This document shows positions 57,433 through 64,000 of a stretch of DNA of 64,000 bases, piece after piece. Under the pieces are notes generated by a model. That model had not been told where the DNA came from, ran no database searches, and worked only from the letters and a program-made list of their open reading frames with translations. A program made the position numbers and the translations under genes. The first letter of the stretch is position 1. Each line of letters starts with the position of its first letter. Origin of the DNA: Planctomycetota bacterium (lineage in GTDB: Bacteria > Planctomycetota > Phycisphaerae > Phycisphaerales > UBA1924); contig JAUZRR010000007.1 of NCBI GenBank assembly GCA_030950285.1, forward strand, positions 1 to 64,000, written 5' to 3'.

Positions 57433-58956
57433 CTAAGGATTATGCCATTGCGCGCCCTCGGCGGCCATGATCTCGTCGGCTCGGGGCGGGCCCCAGGTGT
57501 TGGGTTGGTATTGCTCGATGCTTTCGCGGAGTCGGGGCGAGTCGAGGAATGGCTGGACGATTCGCCAGCCGCTCTCGACTTCGTCGCGGTGCTTGAAGAG
57601 GGTCTGGTCGCCTTTGATCGCGTCGAGGATGAGGGGGGCGTAGGCGTCGATGGATTCGCTGCCGAACTGTTGGGCGTAGTCGAAGTTGAGCTCGGCGGTG
57701 TCGAGATTGAAGCCCGAGCCGGGGACCTTGCCGGCGACCTGGAGGGTGACGCCTTCGGTGGGGGCGATGCTGATGATGAGTCGGTTGGCGGTGGTGGCGG
57801 GCGGGGGGGCGCCAAACTGCTCGAAGATATCGAGGGGGGGCGAGCGGAACTGGATGACGACCTCGGTGAGCTTGCGTGCCATGCGTTTGCCGGAGCGGAG
57901 GAAGAAGGGGACGCCGGCCCAGCGCCAGTTGTCGAACCCGACACGGATGGCGGCAAAGGTCTCGGTGCGGCGGTCGGGGTCGACGCCGTTTTCTTCGGTG
58001 TATGCGGGGGAGTCTGCGCCTTTGGCGTAGCGGCCGAGTGCGCCGCGTTGCCGGATCTCGTCTTCTGTCGCAGCGATCTGTGCGCTGGAGAGGATTTTGA
58101 TTTTCTCGCGTGCGATGGCGTTGCCTTCGTAGCGTGATGGGGGCTCCATCGCGACGAGGGCGAGGACCTGGAGGAGGTGGCTCTGGATCATGTCGCGGAT
58201 GGCGCCGGCGGCGTCGTAGAAGGAGCCGGCGCGGGAGCCGACGCCGAGTGTCTCGGCGGCGGTCACCTGGACGTGGTGGACGTGGGTGCGGTTCCAGAGC
58301 GGCTCGAAGATGGTGTTGGCGAGTCGGAGGGCGAGGATATTCTGGACGAGTTCTTTGCCGAGGTAGTGGTCGATGCGGAAGGTTGCTTCTTCCTCGAAGA
58401 CGCGGCCGAGCGCCATGTTGAGGGACTGGGCGGTGCGGAGGTCGGTGCCGAAGGGTTTTTCGACGATGATGCGCTGCCAGGGCATGGCGGTGGTGTCGAG
58501 GGCGCACCATCGTTTGCCTTCGCTGACGAGGCCTGCGGCGCCGATGTTGTCGATGATGGGTTCGTAGAGATTTGGTGAGACCGAGAGGTAGAAGAGGATG
58601 TTTGGGGAGCCTCCCTGGCGGAGGATGTTGTGGTCGTGGGCGAGTTCTTTGATGGCGCCCTGGATGGAGGGGAAGGCTTCGGGGCTGGTGGCGTCGGCGG
58701 CGTGGTAGTGGAGGCGGCGGGCGAAGGTGTCGAAAGCGGCTTCGTCGAAGGTGTCGGACTGGTCCCGGGCGGCGTTGCGCATGCGAGTGCGGAACTCGTC
58801 GTCGGAGAGAGGGGTGCGGGAAACGCCCATGACGGCGAGCCCCTCTGGGAGCTGGCCGAGGCGGTCGAGCTCGAAGAGGGCGGGGATGAGCTTGCGGGAG
58901 GTGAGGTCGCCCGAGGCTCCGAAGATGACGACGAGGCAGGGTTCGGTCTTTGGCAT
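57433..58956 (-). CDS. zwf: Glucose-6-phosphate dehydrogenase
   Basis: First enzyme of the oxidative pentose phosphate pathway, oxidising glucose-6-phosphate with NADP; 507 residues. Marks are FGASGDLTSRKLIPALF (cofactor site), EKPFGTDL, the active-site motif RIDHYLGKE and the dimer-region WAGVPFFLRSGKRM. ATG 58956 is chosen because it starts directly before the cofactor fold; longer frames upstream run into repeats. It is upstream of pgl on the same strand. Confidence 0.97.
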   Translation of the reverse strand: MPKTEPCLVVIFGASGDLTSRKLIPALFELDRLGQLPEGLAVMGVSRTPLSDDEFRTRMRNAARDQSDTFDEAAFDTFARRLHYHAADATSPEAFPSIQGAIKELAHDHNILRQGGSPNILFYLSVSPNLYEPIIDNIGAAGLVSEGKRWCALDTTAMPWQRIIVEKPFGTDLRTAQSLNMALGRVFEEEATFRIDHYLGKELVQNILALRLANTIFEPLWNRTHVHHVQVTAAETLGVGSRAGSFYDAAGAIRDMIQSHLLQVLALVAMEPPSRYEGNAIAREKIKILSSAQIAATEDEIRQRGALGRYAKGADSPAYTEENGVDPDRRTETFAAIRVGFDNWRWAGVPFFLRSGKRMARKLTEVVIQFRSPPLDIFEQFGAPPPATTANRLIISIAPTEGVTLQVAGKVPGSGFNLDTAELNFDYAQQFGSESIDAYAPLILDAIKGDQTLFKHRDEVESGWRIVQPFLDSPRLRESIEQYQPNTWGPPRADEIMAAEGAQWHNP

Positions 58957-58995
58957 GGGAGGATGGTATCGGGTTGGTGGGGTTTTGTGCAGGAG

Positions 58996-59052
58996 GAGAA
59001 AGGCACCCTCACCCCGGCCCCCTCCCAAGGGGAGAGGGAGGGGGAGCAGGAG
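58996..59052 (-). repeat. Family B element, reversed
   Basis: Diverged copy (CCTCCCAAGGGGAGAGGGAGG stem) with the AAAGGCACCCTC lead on the left and GGGGAGCAGGAG on the right. It lies between the divergent zwf and thiE genes. Confidence 0.75.
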
Positions 59053-59085
59053 GCGGGATGGCGGTGGTTGTTCTATCGTCCGTTG

Positions 59086-60129
59086 ATGTCGCAGGTTGCT
59101 CGTCTTGTTGATGCGAATGCCGGCCGCGCCCGGGAGGGGTTGCGGGTGGTGGAGGATGTGGCGAGGTTTGTGCTGTGCGATGGGGCGTTGGCGGGCGAGT
59201 TCAAGTCGATCCGGCACGGGTTGCAGGAGGCGGTCGGAGGGCTGCCGATTGATCGCGGGGTGTTGCTGGCGTGGCGGGATGCGGCGGGGGATGTGGGGGC
59301 TGCGAGCAGTACGGCTGGGGAACGGTCGCGGGCGGATCTGTCGGCGATCGTGGCGGCTGCGGGCGGGCGGGTGACCGAGGCGCTGCGGGCGATCGAGGAG
59401 GCGGCCAAGGTGCTCGGCGGGGACGCGGTTGGGGTCGAGCGGCTTCGGTATCGGGCGTACGACGGCTGCGGGGCGGTGGAGCGGGCGCTTGGGACGGGGC
59501 GGGCAGAGCAGTGGCGGTTGTGCGTGCTTTTGACCGAGGCGTTGTGTGTGCATCAGCCGTGGTTGCGGGTGGCGGAGCTGGCGATGGATGGGGGGGCCGA
59601 CTGTGTGCAGCTTCGGGAGAAGACGCTCGAGACCGGCGAGCTTGTAGAGCGGGCGCGGGCGTTGGTTGCGCTGGCGCGGCCTCGCGGGGTGCGCGTGGTG
59701 GTCAACGACCGGGTGGATGTTGCGCTCGCGGCAGGGGCCGACGGGGTGCATGTGGGGCAGGGGGATATGGGCGTGCGGGATGTCCGTCGGCTGGCGGGAA
59801 ACTCGCTGCTGGTGGGGGTGAGCACGGGGAGTGTCGAGGAGGCTCGGGCGGCTGCGGCGGCGGGGGCGGACTATTGCGGGGTGGGGCCGATGTTTGTGAG
59901 TACGACCAAGCGGAAGCCGAGGGTTGCGGGGGTGGAGTATCTGCGTGGGTATCTTGGGGATGGGGCGTGTGCGCGGGTGCCTCATCTGGCGATCGGGGGG
60001 ATCACGCCGGGGAACGTGGGGGGGCTGGTTGAGGCGGGGTGCCGGGGGGTGGCGGTGAGCTCGGTGGTGTGTGGGGCGGTGGAGCCGGGCGAGGTATGTC
60101 GGGAGATTTTGGCGGGGGTTGGTGGTTGA
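59086..60129 (+). CDS. thiE: Thiamine phosphate synthase, two-domain form
   Basis: Joins hydroxymethylpyrimidine diphosphate and thiazole phosphate to give thiamine phosphate. The 347 residues have an N-terminal helical domain (ARLVDANAGRAREGLRVVEDVARFVL) found in long ThiE proteins, then the TIM barrel: CVQLREKTLETGELVERA, VVVNDRVDVALAAGADGVHVGQGDM, GVSTGS, and YCGVGPMFVSTTKRKP. The end reads IGGITPGNVGGLVEAGCRGVAV. No riboswitch is seen upstream, unlike thiC. Confidence 0.94.
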   Translation: MSQVARLVDANAGRAREGLRVVEDVARFVLCDGALAGEFKSIRHGLQEAVGGLPIDRGVLLAWRDAAGDVGAASSTAGERSRADLSAIVAAAGGRVTEALRAIEEAAKVLGGDAVGVERLRYRAYDGCGAVERALGTGRAEQWRLCVLLTEALCVHQPWLRVAELAMDGGADCVQLREKTLETGELVERARALVALARPRGVRVVVNDRVDVALAAGADGVHVGQGDMGVRDVRRLAGNSLLVGVSTGSVEEARAAAAAGADYCGVGPMFVSTTKRKPRVAGVEYLRGYLGDGACARVPHLAIGGITPGNVGGLVEAGCRGVAVSSVVCGAVEPGEVCREILAGVGG

Positions 60130-60137
60130 GAGGGAAG

Positions 60138-60206
60138 GACACTGGGCTCGCGCCCAGTGGCACCCGGGTCTAGGGGCACCCGTCCGGACTGAAGTCCGGG
60201 GCTCGG
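60138..60206 (-). repeat. Family C and family D elements, reversed
   Basis: Family C at 60138-60168 (ACTGGGCTCGCGCCCAGTGG) and family D at 60182-60206 (CCGGACTGAAGTCCGG), both reversed. They occupy most of the gap between thiE and the methylisocitrate lyase-like gene. Confidence 0.8.
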
Positions 60207-60255
60207 AGGGTTGGAGCGTTGATGGTGCGTGGGTTTGGGTGCGTTATGATCTTCT

Positions 60256-61173
60256 ATGACACAGCACGCTGGGAGCCGACTTCGTTTGCGCATGGATTCT
60301 GGGGTTGTTGCTGCGCCGGGGGCGTTCAATGCGCTTGTGGCGCGGGCGGTGGCGCGGGCGGGGTTTGAGGCGGCGTATGTCTCGGGGGGGGCGACGAGCG
60401 TGGCGGCGGGGGTGCCTGATGTGGGGCTGTTGACGCTCGAGCATTTTTGTCGGGTGATCCGCGAGGTTGTGGATGGGTCGGGGCTGCCGGTGCTGGCGGA
60501 TGCGGATACGGGCTTTGGTGAGGCGGAGATGGTGCGGCGGACGGTGGTCGAGTATCACCGGGCGGGGGCGGCGGGGCTGCACCTTGAGGATCAGGTGTTC
60601 CCGAAACGGTGCGGGCACCTGGACGGCAAGGCGCTGGTGCCTGTCGAGCACATGTGCGAGAAGGTCGCGTGGGCGGCGAAGGCTTCGCAGGACTGCTCGG
60701 ACGGGGCGTTTGTGGTGTGTGCACGCACCGACGCCCGGGGCGTGGACGGCATGGAGGCGGCGGTCGAGCGGGCGCGGGCGTATGTCGCGGCGGGGGCGGA
60801 CATGATCTTTCCCGAGGGGCTCAAGAGCGAGGCGGAGTTTGGGGCGTTTGCCGAGGCGATGCGGGGATGTCCCCCCGCTTGCGCGGGGGGCTCTACACGA
60901 GAAGGCGGGCCGTACTTGTTGGCGAACATGACGGAGTTTGGGAAGACGCCATTGATCCCGTTGTCGCGGTTTGGCGAGATGGGATACGACCTTGTGATCT
61001 ACCCGGTGTCGATGTTGCGGGTGGCGATGGGGGCGGTGACGCGGGCGCTCGAGACGCTCAAGCGTGAGGGGACGGTCGAGCCGTTGCTTGGTGAGATGCA
61101 GACTCGGGAAGAGTTGTACGGGCTTGTGGGGTATGAGCCGGGGACGGCTTGGGAGATTCCGGCGGGGGAGTAG
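60256..61173 (+). CDS. prpB: Isocitrate lyase/PEP mutase family, probable 2-methylisocitrate lyase
   Basis: TIM-barrel lyase of 305 residues that would cleave 2-methylisocitrate to pyruvate and succinate. Marks are the N-terminal APGAFNALVARAV, ADADTGFGEA with the metal aspartates, the catalytic loop KRCGH (117-121), CARTDAR and NMTEFGKTP. A 13-residue insertion, CPPACAGGSTREG (205-217), interrupts the barrel before the PYLLANMTEFG strand and is encoded by a family A palindrome. Related enzymes such as oxaloacetate decarboxylase-like proteins cannot be excluded. No other propionate-pathway gene is adjacent. Confidence 0.85.
   Translation: MTQHAGSRLRLRMDSGVVAAPGAFNALVARAVARAGFEAAYVSGGATSVAAGVPDVGLLTLEHFCRVIREVVDGSGLPVLADADTGFGEAEMVRRTVVEYHRAGAAGLHLEDQVFPKRCGHLDGKALVPVEHMCEKVAWAAKASQDCSDGAFVVCARTDARGVDGMEAAVERARAYVAAGADMIFPEGLKSEAEFGAFAEAMRGCPPACAGGSTREGGPYLLANMTEFGKTPLIPLSRFGEMGYDLVIYPVSMLRVAMGAVTRALETLKREGTVEPLLGEMQTREELYGLVGYEPGTAWEIPAGE
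60869..60895 (-). repeat. Family A palindrome inside the prpB-like gene, reversed
   Basis: Stem CCCCCCGC / GCGGGGGG with the TTGC loop strand and TAGAG flank on the right, reading GTCCCCCCGCTTGCGCGGGG at its start. It lies fully within the reading frame and adds codons without a stop. Orientation agrees with the other right-hand copies. Confidence 0.85.
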
Positions 61174-61180
61174 GGTGTGT

Positions 61181-61633
61181 TTAGTCGACCTGGACTTGTT
61201 CAAAGAGCATGCCCGAGTCGTCGCGCGAGGCGAAGTAGGCCTCGACGTTGATGTCGCTTGAGACTCGCCTGATCTGGAACGCAGCGCGGACGAGGTCGGC
61301 TCTTTGGAGTGTGCTCATGCGGGCGTCGTCGACGCCGAGTCGGTGGCCGTAGAAGGCGCAGCCCTCGTGCTGGATGAGGATGACGCGGTCGATGCGGTGG
61401 GCGTCGGTGAGGAACTTGAGCTCGCCGATGACGCCTTCCTGTTCGAGTCGTGCTTCGGTGTGTCCGGCGAGGCATCCGGGCCCGCCGGGGAGTGCGACGC
61501 GGTCGTAGCGGGGGAGTTTGAGCCCGTGCTTGAGGAAGTCGTCGAAGTGCTCGCCGACGCGGCCATCGGAGCAGTAGACGGCTGCGGCGTGCATGCGTTC
61601 GACGTGGTATGGGACGGGTGAGCGGTAGGTCAT
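61181..61633 (-). CDS. Small beta-carbonic-anhydrase-like protein
   Basis: Protein of 150 residues with the zinc-ligand spacing of beta-carbonic anhydrases in a reduced fold: CSDGR (Cys21, Asp23, Arg25) and QHEGC (His89, Cys92), with ALPGGPG between. Classical enzymes are about 200 residues. Carbonic anhydrase activity is possible but the usual second half is missing. ATG 61633 begins close to the first strand. It is divergent from the pseudouridine synthase gene, starts seven bases apart if both ATGs are right. Confidence 0.75.
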   Translation of the reverse strand: MTYRSPVPYHVERMHAAAVYCSDGRVGEHFDDFLKHGLKLPRYDRVALPGGPGCLAGHTEARLEQEGVIGELKFLTDAHRIDRVILIQHEGCAFYGHRLGVDDARMSTLQRADLVRAAFQIRRVSSDINVEAYFASRDDSGMLFEQVQVD

Positions 61634-61640
61634 AGTCGGG

Positions 61641-62519
61641 ATGGTATCGGGGTTCGGTGCTGTGTGCCAGTGGGGCGAGCTACTGTTGGGGGTGGCAGCT
61701 CCTTTTTCCAACGATCGGGTGACCTTTGGTGTCGCGTATGCCGACGACGACGTGGTTGTGGTGGAGAAGCGCGCAAAGCTGGTGACGGCGCCGGGGGTGG
61801 GGCACACCGACGACACGCTGTTGAACGGGCTGATGGCGCGGTATGGGGCGCAGCTGACGGCTCTTGGTGGCAAGCGGGACTGGGGGCTTTTGCACCGGCT
61901 TGATCGGGGGACGAGCGGGCTTTTGGTGGTGGGGCTGTCCAAGGACGCCTACGACGGGCTGCGGGAGGCGTTCGAGACCCGTTCGGTGCGGAAGTTTTAT
62001 TGGGCGGTGTGTCGGCGTGCGCCCAACAAGCCGGCGGGGGTGATCAAGCGGCCGATCATCGAAGAGGTCAAGCGGGTGGACAAGTACACGTCGACGAAGA
62101 CGGCTCGGATCGGGCGATCGGGCAAGCCGGCGTTGACGGCGTACCGGGTGCTCGAGGAGTCGGTCTCGGGGTGCCTGGTCGAGGCAAGGCCGGTGACGGG
62201 GCGGCTGCACCAGGTGCGGGCGCATCTGGATTCGATCTCGGCGACGGTTTTGGGCGATGAGTTTTACGGGCCTGATATTGCGCGGCGGGCTTCGTCGCGG
62301 CTTGCGCTGCACGCGCATCGGCTGGTGTTCAACCACCCGTTGACCGGCGAGACGATCGATACCCGCTCGGCGTTCCCGAAGGATCTGCGGTCGCTCTTGA
62401 ATCGGATGCACCTGCACCTGCCGGGGGCTGTGGGAGCGGTGTCAGGTGGGGTATCGGGTGGGGTGTCAGAGGACGCTGAGAAACTCGCGGGCGAGGCCGT
62501 CGGCGACGAGGAAGCCTGA
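61641..62519 (+). CDS. RluA/RluD family pseudouridine synthase
   Basis: RNA-modifying enzyme of 292 residues that isomerises uridine in rRNA or tRNA; the target is not known. The catalytic motif is HRLDRGTSG with Asp88, followed by KFYWAVCRR and RPVTGRLHQVRAHL. There is no S4 domain, so it is a short RluA-type protein. The N-terminus is uncertain: a GTG at 61692 would remove 17 residues and fit the family better. The Gly/Val-rich C-terminal tail overlaps the convergent hemW by 54 bases. Confidence 0.9.
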   Translation: MVSGFGAVCQWGELLLGVAAPFSNDRVTFGVAYADDDVVVVEKRAKLVTAPGVGHTDDTLLNGLMARYGAQLTALGGKRDWGLLHRLDRGTSGLLVVGLSKDAYDGLREAFETRSVRKFYWAVCRRAPNKPAGVIKRPIIEEVKRVDKYTSTKTARIGRSGKPALTAYRVLEESVSGCLVEARPVTGRLHQVRAHLDSISATVLGDEFYGPDIARRASSRLALHAHRLVFNHPLTGETIDTRSAFPKDLRSLLNRMHLHLPGAVGAVSGGVSGGVSEDAEKLAGEAVGDEEA

Positions 62520-63713
62520 ATCGGTGGGGCGGAGGCGGCTGTCGCTTTCTTGGAGACAGCCTCGGGCGAGCTGGTCGGCTGCGACGCGGCGGACGGCGTT
62601 GGCGGTGGGTTCGTTTGTATTTTCGAGGAGCTGGTCGAGGTCGATTCCTTCGCGGAGTCGGACGGCGGTCATGAGTTGTTCGCTGAGGAGGCGGCTTGGG
62701 TCTGGGGGTTCCAGGTCGATGGCGCGGGGGTGGCCGTTGTCGTTCTGGTGGAGGTAGTCGTCGAGTCGGGGCTGGTTTTTCCAGCGCCAGCCGCCGCCTT
62801 GGGGGTCGAGGAGGTGGCTGCTGGCACTCGGCCCGGCGGCGAGCCAGGACGATTGACTCCAGTAGGCGAGGTTGTGGGCGCACTCGTGTCCTGGCGCGGC
62901 GAAGTTGGAGACTTCGTAGCGGTCGAGCCCTGCGTCGGCGCAGCGTTTGACGGTGTGTTCGTACATGTCGGCTTCGAGGTCGTCGTCGGTGGGGGTGAAG
63001 TCGCCGCGCTTGAGGCGGGCGGTCATCGCGGTGTTGGGCTCGTAGGTGAGCGCGTAGCAGGAGAGGTGGGTGGTGCCGAGGGTGAGGGCGGTGGCGAGGT
63101 CGGCGTCCCACTCCGGGAGGGTCTGGCCGGGGATCGCGAAGATGAGATCGACGCTGGTGCGCTCGATGCCGGCGGTTTTTGCGAGGGCGACTGCGCGCGG
63201 GACGCTCTTGGGGTCGTGCCAGCGTTCGAGGGTTTTGAGGTGGCGTGGGTTGAAGGACTGCGCGCCCATGCTGAGGCGGTTGACGCCTCCTGCGCGGAGG
63301 ATGTCGAAGAGCTCGGGTGAGGCGGTTTCGGGGTTGCACTCGACGCTGAACTCGGCGTCGTTGGCGTGGATGGCTGCGAGGTTGAAGTGGTCGTCGAGGG
63401 TGCGGAGGAGTTGTGTCCAGAGGGCGGGTTGCAGGAGGGTGGGGGTGCCGCCGCCGATGAAAATGGTGCGGAGGGGTTGGTTCTGGGTGAGAGGGGCGAG
63501 TGCGGCGAGTTCCTGGCCGAGTCGGTCGGTGAATGGTTGCTGGCGGTCCCGGGTATCGACGAGGCTGTAGAAATCGCAGTAGTGGCACTTGTGGAAGCAG
63601 AAGGGGATGTGGATATAGAGGCAGCGTACTGGGGAGAGTTCGGGGTCGTCGAGGAGTTGTCGGACGATGGGTGCGGTGGAGGTGCTTTTGAGTTGCTGGA
63701 GGGGTGTGGTCAC
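62466..63713 (-). CDS. hemW: HemW, radical SAM heme chaperone (CPO-like)
   Basis: Radical SAM protein of 415 residues, of the HemN-like group. The cluster motif CFHKCHYC supplies Cys39, Cys43 and Cys46. It lacks the fourth nearby cysteine used by true HemN in the CxxxCxxCxC pattern (Asp-Phe follows). HNLAYW, a HemW mark, is present in the second half. HemW binds heme and delivers it to respiratory enzymes, which would suit the caa3 and complex III genes of this window. The start is a GTG at 63713; no ATG lies nearby in frame. Confidence 0.92.
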   Translation of the reverse strand: MTTPLQQLKSTSTAPIVRQLLDDPELSPVRCLYIHIPFCFHKCHYCDFYSLVDTRDRQQPFTDRLGQELAALAPLTQNQPLRTIFIGGGTPTLLQPALWTQLLRTLDDHFNLAAIHANDAEFSVECNPETASPELFDILRAGGVNRLSMGAQSFNPRHLKTLERWHDPKSVPRAVALAKTAGIERTSVDLIFAIPGQTLPEWDADLATALTLGTTHLSCYALTYEPNTAMTARLKRGDFTPTDDDLEADMYEHTVKRCADAGLDRYEVSNFAAPGHECAHNLAYWSQSSWLAAGPSASSHLLDPQGGGWRWKNQPRLDDYLHQNDNGHPRAIDLEPPDPSRLLSEQLMTAVRLREGIDLDQLLENTNEPTANAVRRVAADQLARGCLQESDSRLRPTDSGFLVADGLAREFLSVL

Positions 63714-63846
63714 ACTAGGCTATCCTGTGGCGCGGCCGGGCTTTCCGGGCGGTCTGGATGGAGTCGGTGACGCAGAGGATGCGTCGCTGGCAGAGTGGAC
63801 CCGACGACCGGTTCTTAAGCCGGGCAGGAAAGGATAGTGTGCTCGA

Positions 63847-64000
63847 GTGGATTCGGCCCTTGTTCATGTGCGTTCGGACGGCAAGCAGCAGGCTGTGCCT
63901 CTCAAGCCCGGGAAGATTCTGATTGGTCGTCATGACGACTGCCAGATCCGGATCCCCGCGGCAAATGTTTCGCGACACCACTGCGAGGTGGTGAGCGGGG
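63847..64000 (+). CDS. FHA-domain protein, N-terminal part
   Basis: Partial protein running off the window. After GTG 63847 (a TAG lies in frame at 63835) the first 51 residues form the start of a forkhead-associated domain: ILIGRHDDCQIRIP and VSRHHCEV, with the phosphothreonine-binding Arg28, Ser42 and His45 region. FHA domains bind phosphothreonine, so it may be a target of kinases such as the one at the other end of the window. AGGAAAGGA lies 13 bases upstream. Confidence 0.8.
   Translation, partial: MDSALVHVRSDGKQQAVPLKPGKILIGRHDDCQIRIPAANVSRHHCEVVSG

Noticed and set aside
58957-59085. TPP riboswitch before thiE
   Set aside because: The CTGAGA and ACCTGATC core sequences are absent; the gap holds a family B repeat.
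63775-63850. tRNA-like stretch (CTGGCAGAGTGG followed by CCGGTTCTTAAGCCGG)
   Set aside because: The possible anticodon stem does not leave a 7-base loop, and no acceptor stem or T-arm can be formed.

Overview
The window is a high-GC stretch of bacterial chromosome that reads as a planctomycete, most likely of the class Phycisphaerae or close to it. The evidence is the DUF1800/DUF1501 pair, a DUF1559-like pseudopilin, a Hanks-type kinase, a DUF4175 operon with a terpenoid-cyclase-fold protein, an alternative complex III joined to a caa3 oxidase, and many genes without a clear Shine-Dalgarno sequence. I found no phage genes, transposase, CRISPR array, rRNA or tRNA.

Layout. 1-7.4 kb: partial Ser/Thr kinase, ychF, an EF-hand exported protein, an SDR, murJ and two small membrane proteins. 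7.4-10.2 kb: a lower-GC accessory island with a pseudopilin, a 12-G tract, an exported Cys-rich peptide, a membrane-anchored protein and a MauE-like protein. 10.2-14.8 kb: DUF1501, DUF1800 and heme A synthase. 15.0-30.4 kb: one long respiratory operon, actABCDEF, a small membrane gene, sco, and coxBACD, ending in an unknown membrane protein. Quinol oxidation by complex III should feed the caa3 oxidase directly; the divergent ctaA supplies heme A and sco supplies copper. 31-37 kb: queA, then murE-murF-mraY, with a meso-diaminopimelate signature in MurE. 37-43.7 kb (minus strand): four overlapping genes with DUF4175. 43.9-49.8 kb: a thioredoxin lipoprotein, an MFS exporter, a DinB remnant, a TPP riboswitch with thiC, OsmC and a cyclophilin lipoprotein. 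49.9-64 kb: a DUF255 protein, tryptophanase-like lyase, thioredoxin-like lipoprotein, sigma-54 regulator, pgl and zwf, ThiE, methylisocitrate lyase-like enzyme, a beta-carbonic-anhydrase-like protein, a pseudouridine synthase, HemW and the start of an FHA protein.

The most striking signal is not a gene. Four families of short palindromic repeats (called A to D here) fill many intergenic gaps. Base composition changes near 50.2 kb: the plus strand is C-rich to the left and G-rich to the right, whichever strand carries the gene. The asymmetric flanks of the repeats reverse at the same place: by eye 17 of 17 copies on the left point one way and 9 of 10 on the right point the other way. This fits an origin-type replication switch plus a mobile hairpin that inserts in one orientation relative to the fork. 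One copy lies in frame inside the methylisocitrate lyase-like gene, and a different palindrome lies in frame inside a thioredoxin-like gene, which resembles the palindromic elements found inside Rickettsia genes.
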